Source of the DNA: an uncultured Clostridia bacterium
Lineage (GTDB): Bacteria; Bacillota; Clostridia; Christensenellales; Aristaeellaceae
Assembly (NCBI GenBank): GCA_934647145.1
Contig: CAKUFB010000040.1
Coordinates: 1-14,468, forward strand
Direction: 5' to 3'
DNA length: 14,468 nucleotides
The notes beneath the pieces were generated by a model. It saw nothing but the letters and a program-made list of their open reading frames with translations. It did not search any database and had not been told where the DNA came from. Shown one piece after another: positions 6,797 to 14,445 of the stretch (position 1 is its first letter; every line of letters starts with the position of its first letter). Position numbers and translations under genes: made by a program.

Positions 6797-8047
6797 ATGA
6801 AGGTTATCTGGGGTGTGCGCAGGAAAAGGCTGTGCGGCTGGGCGCTTTCCTTTTTGACGGCGGCGGTGCTGTTGAGCGAACCGGTTCAGTCGCTGAGCGC
6901 GCTGCCCGATGAGATTCGGCTGACCGAAGGGTATGACGCGCACGTCGCGCTTTCGCCGCTGGCCAGCGCCTCTCTCGAGGCTGAGCAGGCGGCGCTGGTG
7001 AGCCACGACCAGACGCTGGGCGAGGTGACGATCGCCGGGCGGCAGGCGGGCAGCGCCACGATGACGGTCAGGCTGCTGGGCGTGGTGCCCATCAAGCAGG
7101 TCTCCGTGCGGGTGGAGGAGGAAAAGGTGCTGGTGCCGGGCGGGCAGGCGGTCGGCGTGGCGATCCGGACGGCGGGCGTGCTGGTGGTGGGCGCGAGCGA
7201 CCTGGGCGGCGGCGTGGCCAGTCCCGCGCGCGAGGCGGGCGTGCGGGCAGGCGACCTGATCACGGCGGTAGACGGCGAGCCGGTCAACGAAGCCGAGCGC
7301 CTGTCCGAGCTGGTAAGCGGCGACGCGGAGCGCCGGCTGACGCTCAGCCGCGCCGGGCAGGAGCTGACCGTGTCGGTGCGTCCCCGGCAGGACGAGCGCG
7401 ATCAGGCCTACCGGCTGGGCGTGTGGGTGCGCGACAGTACGGCCGGCGTGGGCACGCTTTCCTTTTACGACCCGGAAAACAGCGCCTTCGGGGCGCTGGG
7501 CCACGCGATTACCGACCTGGACACCGGCGTGATCCTGCCCGTTTCCCGCGGCGAGGTGCTGCCGGGCACGATCACCGGCGTGCGGCGGGGCGAAAAGGGC
7601 CGGGCGGGCGAGCTGGTCAGCCAGCTCTCGCTCGAAGCGCCCGCGCTGGGCGAAATTGCCTCGAACGGCGAGCGCGGCGTCTACGGCACGCTTTATCATG
7701 CCCTGACCAACCCGCTTTATCCCGAGGGCGTTTCGGTGCTGCGCCGAAGCGAGGTGCGCCCCGGCCCGGCGCAGATTCTCTCCACGGTGGACGGCGGCGG
7801 CGTGAAGGCCTACGACGTGGAAATCGTCAAGGTCAGCGAGCCCTCCGCCTCGGCGCAGCGCACGCTGGTGCTGCGCGTCACCGACGAGGCGCTGCTCGAA
7901 AAAACAGGCGGCATCGTACAGGGCATGAGCGGCAGCCCCATTCTGCAGAACGGCAAGCTGGCCGGCGCGGTCACGCACGTGCTGATCTCCGACCCCGAAA
8001 CCGGCTACGGCATCCTCATTGAGGACATGCTCGAGGCAGCAGGCTGA
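6797..8047 (+). CDS. spoIVB: SpoIVB sporulation serine peptidase
   Basis: SpoIVB is made in the forespore and secreted to the intermembrane space. There it cleaves SpoIVFA and releases the mother-cell sigma-K checkpoint (B. subtilis model). The protein has an N-terminal membrane anchor or signal (residues about 11-35), a PDZ domain (about 108-195, with AGVRAGDLITAVDGEPV) and a C-terminal SpoIVB peptidase domain. GALGHAI contains H236, TDE contains D363 and GIVQGMSGSPI contains S378. With the ATG at 6797 these numbers equal those I recall for the B. subtilis triad, which supports the start. The GAAGGG before it (6781-6786) allows 6797 or the in-frame ATG at 6791. The stop TGA lies inside a small palindrome of the following repeat. 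It shows the organism is, or descends from, a spore former. Confidence 0.95.
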   Translation: MKVIWGVRRKRLCGWALSFLTAAVLLSEPVQSLSALPDEIRLTEGYDAHVALSPLASASLEAEQAALVSHDQTLGEVTIAGRQAGSATMTVRLLGVVPIKQVSVRVEEEKVLVPGGQAVGVAIRTAGVLVVGASDLGGGVASPAREAGVRAGDLITAVDGEPVNEAERLSELVSGDAERRLTLSRAGQELTVSVRPRQDERDQAYRLGVWVRDSTAGVGTLSFYDPENSAFGALGHAITDLDTGVILPVSRGEVLPGTITGVRRGEKGRAGELVSQLSLEAPALGEIASNGERGVYGTLYHALTNPLYPEGVSVLRRSEVRPGPAQILSTVDGGGVKAYDVEIVKVSEPSASAQRTLVLRVTDEALLEKTGGIVQGMSGSPILQNGKLAGAVTHVLISDPETGYGILIEDMLEAAG

Positions 8048-8128
8048 GCCTGCACCCGGTCGGCAGGGTCGACGGCCACCTGCTGCCGGCAGGCTGGGCC
8101 TGCACCCGGTTGCTGCCGCCGGACAGCA
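8040..8128. repeat. Repeat-derived 3' flank of spoIVB
   Basis: A short motif beginning CAGGCTGAGCCTGCACCCGG (from 8040) recurs as CAGGCTGGGCCTGCACCCGG (from about 8091), separated by CGGCAGGGTCGACGGCCACC and CTGCTGCCGG. The same words appear, inverted, in the 4801-4860 repeat. The first copy contains the palindrome CAGGC-TGA-GCCTG (8040-8052), whose 3-nt loop is the spoIVB stop codon. Confidence 0.65.
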
Positions 8129-8132
8129 CACG

Positions 8133-8199
8133 AAATCAGCCGCCATAGATTGAAGCGGCTGATTTCTTCAAATCTGCGGACTTCTCCGCAGATTACTGG
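8133..8199 (-). repeat. Two-hairpin repeat module, copy 3 (inverted orientation)
   Basis: Hairpin B has 11-bp arms 8133-8143/8155-8165 (AAATCAGCCGC/GCGGCTGATTT) around the loop CATAGATTGAA. This loop is the exact complement of the loop at 4921-4931, yet the stems share nothing. After a short spacer comes hairpin A with 10-bp arms 8171-8180/8185-8194 (AATCTGCGGA/TCCGCAGATT, loop cttc). Then comes GGTCGGCGCTG, the complement of the scaffold of copies 1 and 2. Confidence 0.8.
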
Positions 8200-8406
8200 T
8201 CGGCGCTGGCTCCGCCTGCTGCCGCGGAAGTCTCACGAATCCGTCGGTCATATGCCAGCGCCTCCATGTTCTTCGCTTTCGGAAAACCTGAGGCAGGCTG
8301 AGCCTGGACACACCTGCTCCTGCCGGTTCGGGCGACGACCGTTGAACGGCATAAATCGAAGCCCTCAGGGTCTTTGGATTTCCAGAAGCCTTCTGGAAAT
8401 CACAGG
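8200..8406 (-). repeat. Tandem repeat unit 1 of about 207 bp
   Basis: This unit starts TCGGCGCTGGCTCCGCC and contains a stretch of about 60 bases (8249 to 8310, CATATGCCAGCG onward) that is identical in the next unit. It ends in a two-hairpin module: a loop CATAAATCGAA at 8350-8360, followed by hairpin A with 11-bp arms 8379-8389/8393-8403 (GATTTCCAGAA/TTCTGGAAATC, loop gcc). Here hairpin B is not intact. The 3' side GCCCTCAGGGTC matches copy 2, but the 5' side reads GACCGTTGAACGGC and cannot pair with it. Confidence 0.8.
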
Positions 8407-8579
8407 TCGGCGCTGCCTCCGCCCGCTGCCGCGGAAGCCGCACAAATCTGTCGGCCATATGCCAGCGCCTCCATGTTCTTCGCTTTCGGAAAACCTGAGG
8501 CAGGCTGAGCCTGGACGCACCTGCTCCTGCCGGTTCGGGCGACGACCGTTGACTGGCATAAATTGAAGCGGCCAGGGTT
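8407..8579 (-). repeat. Tandem repeat unit 2 (partial)
   Basis: This is a direct repeat of 8200-8372 at an offset of 207 bp, with about 11 differences over the first ~163 bp by hand alignment. It ends with loop CATAAATTGAA (8557-8567) and a degenerate 3' arm GCGGCCAGGG, and the second hairpin is missing. No protein is supported here: the frames crossing the unit are the usual stop-poor frames of GC-rich repeats. The rest of the gap to the XRE gene (8580-8656) shows nothing recognisable. Confidence 0.78.
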
Positions 8580-8656
8580 CGCCGCCCTTTACCCGCTGCT
8601 GAGTTCCCCTGAACGAGGCGCTGAGCGCGGTCAAAGCCTTCCTGAGGTGGCTGGGC

Positions 8657-8700
8657 AAAAAACAAGCGCCATACAAGGGCATGAAACCATTTCAGCGCTT
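8657..8700 (-). terminator. Probable terminator of the XRE regulator gene
   Basis: Read on the minus strand, AAGCGC (8700-8695) and GCGCTT (8669-8664) flank a 25-nt loop and are followed by GTTTTTTG (8663-8656). The stem overlaps the end of the XRE coding sequence. The stem is short and the loop long, so this is moderately sure. Confidence 0.5.
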
Positions 8701-8949
8701 GCGAAGCTCATTTCCGATTCTCTTCTGTGCGCCTGCCGCCTTGCCCGGCTCGTCGCTCAGGCCCAGCAGGTAATCGGCCGAGACCTGGTAATACCGGCAC
8801 AGGGCGAGCAAATGACGAATGGGCAGTTCGTTCGCGCCGCGCTCATAGCGGGCGTACATGGTCTGCGATGTGCCTAAAACCTCGGCGATCTGCTGCTGCG
8901 TCTTGTCCGCGTCCTCTCTCAGGTCGCGCATTCTGCGAACATAATCCAT
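8692..8949 (-). CDS. XRE-family helix-turn-helix regulator
   Basis: A small, soluble 85-residue DNA-binding protein. The Cro/CI-type HTH covers about residues 4-62; the core is TQQQIAEVLGTSQTMYARYERG (17-38), and LLALCRYYQVSADYLLGL (47-64) is the usual fifth helix. The C-terminus is a short basic tail, with no ligand domain. AAGGAGG lies 8 nt before the ATG at 8949. It is divergent from the small secreted protein gene, and two copies of a palindromic site lie between them (8992-9032). By the habit of this family it most likely represses both genes, or activates one, by binding there. That role is inference from the arrangement. Confidence 0.9.
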   Translation of the reverse strand: MDYVRRMRDLREDADKTQQQIAEVLGTSQTMYARYERGANELPIRHLLALCRYYQVSADYLLGLSDEPGKAAGAQKRIGNELRKR

Positions 8950-8982
8950 GAAAGGCCTCCTTTTTGATTAAGTCCTTCAAGA

Positions 8983-8988
8983 ATTATA
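8983..8988 (-). promoter_or_regulatory. Probable -10 box for the XRE gene
   Basis: A perfect TATAAT reads on the minus strand at 8988-8983, about 35 nt before the XRE start codon. No good -35 match is found at 16-18 nt upstream; those bases fall inside the left operator and the spacer. A regulator-dependent or weak promoter would fit. Confidence 0.45.
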
Positions 8989-8991
8989 CGC

Positions 8992-9032
8992 AGTAAAGAT
9001 ATTTACTATTGACTTTAGTAAATATCTTTACT
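8992..9032. promoter_or_regulatory. Double palindromic operator between the XRE gene and the secreted protein gene
   Basis: AGTAAAGATATTTACT (8992-9007) and its exact complement AGTAAATATCTTTACT (9017-9032) form a perfect 16-bp inverted repeat around a 9-nt spacer. Each arm is itself a near-palindrome, AGTAAA-N4-TTTACT, with only one mismatched pair. The whole thus looks like two dimer sites whose centres are 25 bp apart. The right site fills the spacer of the plus-strand promoter (9009-9037), and the left site lies upstream of the minus-strand -10 box. This is the expected place for an autoregulatory XRE operator. Confidence 0.82.
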
Positions 9033-9037
9033 ATAAT
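9009..9037 (+). promoter_or_regulatory. Sigma-A-type promoter of the secreted protein gene
   Basis: A TTGACT -35 box (9009-9014) and a perfect TATAAT -10 box (9032-9037) are separated by 17 nt. The right operator palindrome lies between them, so a bound regulator would block RNA polymerase. Confidence 0.82.
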
Positions 9038-9083
9038 AAGAGGGACGGAACGATTATCGACTGAGAAGAGGAGGAGACAATCC

Positions 9084-9551
9084 ATGAAAAAGAGACTCGT
9101 TCGCATGATCGCCATGACACTCGTGCTGGTACTGGGAATGTGCATGTTCTCGACCGCCTTCGCCGCCAGCAAGTCCTACAAGGGCACCGGCAGCGCCGCC
9201 TACACCATCACCACCGGCAAAAAGGACGCGACGCTCAAGGTGTCCCAGTCGGCCGGCAAGGTCTCGGCGACCGCCTGGAAAAACGCACTCAGGAAAACCA
9301 CCAAAACCGTCACCAGGAGCTGGTACGGTAAGTTCCTAATCACCGCAACCAGCGGCAGTGACTCCCAGAGCGCGGTCGTCAACTATCCCTTCAACAAGAC
9401 CGCTTCCCTCAAGCTCAAGAAAAACAGCACCTACACCGTCACGGTGGAGTGCCTGGGCTTCTCCGACCATGTGGACAACGTCTGGAACCTGAGGTGGAAG
9501 ACCAGCCCGAAGGTCAAGCTGTCTGTCAACAACAGCGCGAAGATCAAGTAA
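9084..9551 (+). CDS. Small secreted, strongly basic protein of unknown function
   Basis: A 155-residue protein that I do not recognise. Residues 1-28 form a classical Sec signal peptide: a basic start (MKKRLVR), a hydrophobic core and probable signal peptidase I cleavage after AFA or AFAA. The mature part of about 127 residues is rich in Lys, Thr and Ser, has very few acidic residues and a single Cys, and has alternating hydrophobic/polar runs (AYTITT, ATLKVS, KFLITATS, TYTVTVE, VKLSVN) that suggest a beta-rich fold. No LPXTG, lipobox or repeat is seen. The ATG at 9084 follows GAGGAGGAG (9068-9076). It is expressed from a strong promoter overlapped by XRE operator sites, so it is probably tightly controlled. 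A surface, stress or antagonism role is possible but unproven. Confidence 0.85.
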   Translation: MKKRLVRMIAMTLVLVLGMCMFSTAFAASKSYKGTGSAAYTITTGKKDATLKVSQSAGKVSATAWKNALRKTTKTVTRSWYGKFLITATSGSDSQSAVVNYPFNKTASLKLKKNSTYTVTVECLGFSDHVDNVWNLRWKTSPKVKLSVNNSAKIK

Positions 9552-9589
9552 CCCGCCTGCGCGCGTTTCACCCGCATGCGTTCCGTCCG

Positions 9590-9623
9590 CCGCCCCGCCT
9601 GCACGCTCAGGCGCGGGCGGTTT
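9590..9623 (+). terminator. Probable terminator after the secreted protein gene
   Basis: CCGCCCCGCCTG (9590-9601) and CAGGCGCGGGCGG (9608-9620) pair with one extra base, around a 6-nt loop, followed by TTTCGCGTTTT. The T-tract is interrupted, so strength is uncertain. Confidence 0.6.
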
Positions 9624-9634
9624 CGCGTTTTCAT

Positions 9635-9823
9635 TTGCCGGGAGGCGCGCCGGTATGCTATAAACAGCACGCGGCGCATACCGCCTGGACGGAGCTCGCC
9701 GGGAAAGGCTGCTTCTCCTGTCCCTCCTTCAATACCTGCCGCTTTTGGGGCTGCCTGTACGTGCTGCTCGCCTCGCTCGTTCAGCTGCTGCTCAGGAAAA
9801 AAATAATTGTTAAACATATGTAA
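9635..9823 (+). pseudogene. Small Cys-rich single-span membrane protein, start possibly lost by frameshift
   Basis: From about 9656 to the TAA at 9821-9823 one frame reads like real protein. YKQHAAHTAWTELAGKG is followed by four cysteines (CFSCPSFNTCRFWGC) and one hydrophobic segment (LYVLLASLVQLLL) ending in a basic tail (RKKIIVKHM). Codon third positions are strongly G/C, as in the neighbouring genes. But a good ribosome site, GGGAGG (9640-9645), precedes ATG at 9655, and that ATG is one base out of frame and runs into TAA after two codons. In the good frame the only start is a TTG at 9635 without a ribosome site. A one-base indel in the first codons would explain this. Alternatively it is a non-coding coincidence. 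The family is not recognised. Confidence 0.35.
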
Positions 9824-9829
9824 ATCTAC

Positions 9830-9857
9830 TTGACAGTTCGCTCATCCTGACTATAAT
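9830..9857 (+). promoter_or_regulatory. Sigma-A promoter of clpB
   Basis: A perfect TTGACA (9830-9835) and a perfect TATAAT (9852-9857) with a 16-nt spacer. The predicted start near 9864 coincides with the CtsR site. Confidence 0.88.
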
Positions 9858-9863
9858 TAGAAA

Positions 9864-9880
9864 GGTCAAAGAAAGTCAAA
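9864..9880 (+). promoter_or_regulatory. CtsR operator of clpB
   Basis: GGTCAAA-GAA-AGTCAAA matches the CtsR heptad direct repeat (RGTCAAA-NAN-RGTCAAA) exactly and sits at the transcription start. CtsR represses clp genes in Firmicutes until heat or other protein stress inactivates it. The ctsR gene itself is not in the window. Confidence 0.9.
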
Positions 9881-9920
9881 GACATTCAGAGACAATCCCA
9901 TCCTGTCAGGAGGAGATTCA

Positions 9921-12503
<2,583 letters not shown>

Positions 12504-12540
12504 AATGGAGATGGTCCACGCGAATTTCATTTTAAGGCGC

Positions 12541-12569
12541 TTGACATAACAATACCCGGCTGATATACT
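12541..12569 (+). promoter_or_regulatory. Sigma-A promoter of the cbiC-phosphoesterase unit
   Basis: TTGACA (12541-12546) and TATACT (12564-12569) are separated by 17 nt. This starts a leader of about 105 nt before the cbiC-like gene. Confidence 0.82.
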
Positions 12570-12594
12570 GCACATTAGTTTTGACCATCCTGCA

Positions 12595-12655
12595 CGCAGG
12601 CGGCGGAGAAATCCATCGCCTGCGCGCCCATGAAAGAATCAGACCTGAGTGATTC
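12595..12655 (+). promoter_or_regulatory. Structured 5' leader of the cbiC-like gene
   Basis: Two stem-loops lie in the leader. The first has perfect 8-bp arms, CGCAGGCG (12595-12602) and CGCCTGCG (12617-12624), and the second 6-bp arms, GAATCA (12636-12641) and TGATTC (12650-12655). The leader is too short and lacks the B12-box words expected of a cobalamin riboswitch. A regulatory function is possible but unproven. Confidence 0.35.
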
Positions 12656-12679
12656 AGATCAGTACGGAGAGATGTTCTT

Positions 12680-13315
12680 ATGTATCATAGCACGGGAAAT
12701 GAAATGAGCCGGCTGACCCTGGAGCGCATGAACTCCCGCGGTCAGTACCATTCTCAGGAGGCGGACAACCTCCTGCGCCGGATCGAAGCCGAGACCGGCG
12801 ACGCCACCCTGCGCCAGTGCACCCACTTCAGCGCCGGCGTGGTCAACCGCATCGAGCGGCAGATGAAGCTGGGCATGACCATCGTCACGGATACCAACCT
12901 GATCCTGGCGGGGCTTGACCGGCGCGCGGCCGCTCAGCTGAACGTGAACATGGAGTGCTTCATCGACTCCCCCATGGTCATGACCGGCGCCATGCAGAAG
13001 CGCATTACCCGCGCCGAGCTGGCCGTAGAGCGCGCCATGACCCTTTCCGGCCCCAAGCTCATCGTGGTGGGCAGCGCGCCGATGGCGCTTAACCGCCTGC
13101 TGCAGATGCACGAGCAGAACCCCCTGCAGGAGGTCACCATCATCGCCGCGGCCAACGGCTTCGCCAGCGTCGTGGAGCTGAAGGAAAAGCTGTGGGACAG
13201 CGGCCTCAACTGCATCGTGGTGCGCGGGCGCAAGGGCGGCGCACCGGTCGCCATCGCCATCACCAACGCGCTTTTGAACGAGGCGGCCGAGCGCAAAAAG
13301 GGGACTCAGGAATAA
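12680..13315 (+). CDS. cbiC: Precorrin-8X methylmutase family protein (CbiC/CobH-like)
   Basis: CbiC/CobH moves the C-11 methyl group of (cobalt-)precorrin-8 to C-12, giving (cobyrinic) hydrogenobyrinic acid in corrin synthesis. The 211-residue length is normal. Family landmarks are THFSAG with H49, the expected catalytic histidine position; GMTIVTDTNLILAGLDRR (65-82); KRITRAELAVERAM (107-120); VVGSAPMALNRLL (129-141); and VVRGRKGGAPVAIAITNALL (180-199). Divergence is visible: the usual VPVGFV segment reads AAANGFASVVELKEKL, and the normally conserved ITRS is ITRA. No other corrin gene is nearby. GGAGA (12666-12670) precedes the ATG. Its stop overlaps the next start by one base (TAATG), so the two are translationally coupled. 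Confidence 0.82.
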   Translation: MYHSTGNEMSRLTLERMNSRGQYHSQEADNLLRRIEAETGDATLRQCTHFSAGVVNRIERQMKLGMTIVTDTNLILAGLDRRAAAQLNVNMECFIDSPMVMTGAMQKRITRAELAVERAMTLSGPKLIVVGSAPMALNRLLQMHEQNPLQEVTIIAAANGFASVVELKEKLWDSGLNCIVVRGRKGGAPVAIAITNALLNEAAERKKGTQE

Positions 13316-14115
13316 TGGCCTTCGTCGAAAGTCCGCTCTTTTTCAGGCGTGCGCAGGTGTGCAGGCTTCGGCCTGACGCGCCCGGCGGCGCCTTTTTTCG
13401 CGGCGAAATTCGGGTGCTGTTCGCAAGCGACATACACGTGAGCTGGATGTTCCCCGAAAGGAGCCTGTCCCGCCTGCTGTCCCAGATGGCCGCGCTTTCG
13501 CCCGACCTGATCCTGTGGGGCGGCGACTACGCCGAAACCCGCGCGGAGCAGGAGCTGTTCTTCTCGCAGGTTCAGGCGCGCCTGCGCCCGCCGCTGGGCA
13601 TGTTCGGCGCGATCGGCAACAACGACCGCGAGTGCTTCGGCATGAACCTGGCCGATGCGGCCGAGTGCATGCGCGCGCACGGCGTGACCCCGCTGGTCAA
13701 CCGCTCGGTGCGCGTTCCCTGCCGGGGCGGCGCGTTCTGCATCGGCGCGCTGGACGACTGGAAGCACGGCTCTCCCGGCGGCTGTCTGTTCGCGGACGCG
13801 CAGGAGGACGACGTGCGCCTCCTCCTCTCCCACCACCCCCGCCTGGCCTACACCCACCTTTCCTGCTGCGCGCGCCGGCCCGACCTGATGCTCGCGGGTC
13901 ACACGCACGGCGGCCAGTGGAATCTTTTCGGCCTGAATCCGTTTTCCGTTTTGGGCATGGAATGCAGGGAGCTCAAGGGAAAAAAGAAGCTCGTAAGCGG
14001 CCTGTATCGGGTCGAAAACGTGCCCGTACTGGTCTCCAACGGGATCGGAACCAGCCGCATCCCGCTGCGCGTCGGCGCGCCCGCCCAGCTCCACCTGATC
14101 TCCTTTGGGGGCTGA
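13315..14115 (+). CDS. Metallophosphoesterase (YkuE/YaeI-like)
   Basis: Binuclear-metal phosphoesterase of 266 residues. All calcineurin-like motifs are present: SDIH with D39 and H41, GGDY with D71, GNND (101-104), SHHP (172-175) and GHTHGGQ (195-201). The GHTHGGQW ending and the overall length match the YkuE/YaeI group, whose members act on lipid-linked or nucleotide phosphates; the exact substrate is unknown. No transmembrane anchor is clear, although the N-terminus is moderately hydrophobic. The ATG at 13315 overlaps the previous stop codon, and an AGGAA lies just before it; a longer open frame from 13192 overlaps the cbiC-like gene and is rejected. It is probably co-transcribed and translationally coupled with the cbiC-like gene. 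Confidence 0.9.
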   Translation: MAFVESPLFFRRAQVCRLRPDAPGGAFFRGEIRVLFASDIHVSWMFPERSLSRLLSQMAALSPDLILWGGDYAETRAEQELFFSQVQARLRPPLGMFGAIGNNDRECFGMNLADAAECMRAHGVTPLVNRSVRVPCRGGAFCIGALDDWKHGSPGGCLFADAQEDDVRLLLSHHPRLAYTHLSCCARRPDLMLAGHTHGGQWNLFGLNPFSVLGMECRELKGKKKLVSGLYRVENVPVLVSNGIGTSRIPLRVGAPAQLHLISFGG

Positions 14116-14131
14116 GGAGGCAATTACCCTC

Positions 14132-14160
14132 TTGACAAAAAGCCGGTCAGACGGTATAAT
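14132..14160 (+). promoter_or_regulatory. Consensus sigma-A promoter upstream of the 6S RNA candidate
   Basis: A perfect TTGACA (14132-14137) and a perfect TATAAT (14155-14160) with a 17-nt spacer, the ideal promoter. No ribosome site and start codon pair lies suitably downstream, which points to a non-coding RNA. Confidence 0.88.
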
Positions 14161-14166
14161 CAAATT

Positions 14167-14362
14167 CATCCTGAGGTGTGCGCCACGGTTTTCGCTTTTA
14201 CCCACATCTTCACAAAAGGATTCCGGGTCGGTATGCAGATGTCAGGCCCCCCATGATTGGCCAGGGGAAGGCAGTAAGCAGCCGCAGGTCTCCGCCCTGC
14301 CTGAGCGGCGGGTGAAAAAGCGTCTGCCGGACGGCACTCTTGGGACTTTTTACACAGGATGA
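14167..14362 (+). ncRNA. ssrS: Probable 6S RNA
   Basis: 6S RNA binds the housekeeping RNA polymerase by mimicking an open promoter. Starting 7 nt after a perfect -10 box, the ~196-nt transcript begins TCATCCTGAGGTGTG and ends TACACAGGATGA. The ends pair (TCATCCTG with CAGGATGA, then GTG with CAC around an AGG bulge), the classic closing stem; CCTGAGGTGT is like the 5' part of known Firmicute 6S RNAs. Inside, CGCTTTTACCC (14193-14203) can pair with GGGTGAAAAAGCG (14310-14322), and CCCC near 14249 with GGGG near 14263 gives an apical stem. Length, long rod shape, strong promoter and terminator all fit. The identification is from pattern memory, without a covariance search. An open frame across it is fortuitous. 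Confidence 0.72.
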
Positions 14363-14366
14363 CAGG

Positions 14367-14392
14367 GGTCGCTCCCAATGGGAGCGGCCTTT
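14367..14392 (+). terminator. Terminator of the 6S RNA candidate
   Basis: GGTCGCTCCC (14367-14376) and GGGAGCGGCC (14380-14389) form a 10-bp stem with one G-U pair and a 3-nt loop (aat), then TTT. It begins 4 nt after the predicted RNA end. Confidence 0.65.
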
Positions 14393-14445
14393 CAGCTTGT
14401 CAAAAAAGGTTTTGACAAGCTGGTGGACGGGGAAGCAAGCTCCCC
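14393..14445. repeat. Palindromes at the window end
   Basis: CAGCTTGTCAAAA (14393-14405) and TTTTGACAAGCTG (14410-14422) are perfect 13-bp arms with a 4-nt loop. GGGGA (14429-14433) and TCCCC (14441-14445) follow. The design, a GC-containing outer stem with an A/T-run next to the loop, is like the palindromes at 496-530 and 538-572. No gene is seen from 14393 to the end. Confidence 0.7.

Noticed and set aside
6776..8146. 456-codon open frame on the minus strand
   Set aside because: Antisense shadow of spoIVB; composition is typical of a reversed GC-rich gene.
8150..8682. Open frames with internally repeated protein sequence
   Set aside because: The protein repeats only reflect the 207-bp DNA repeat; no ribosome site or family match on either strand.
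9805..9825. Possible Rex operator (TTGTTAA-like)
   Set aside because: Only the left half, TTGTTAA, is present; the right half does not match TTAACAA, so the site is not supported.
12570..12679. Cobalamin riboswitch before the cbiC-like gene
   Set aside because: The leader is about 105 nt and lacks the B12-box and core words; only two simple hairpins are seen.
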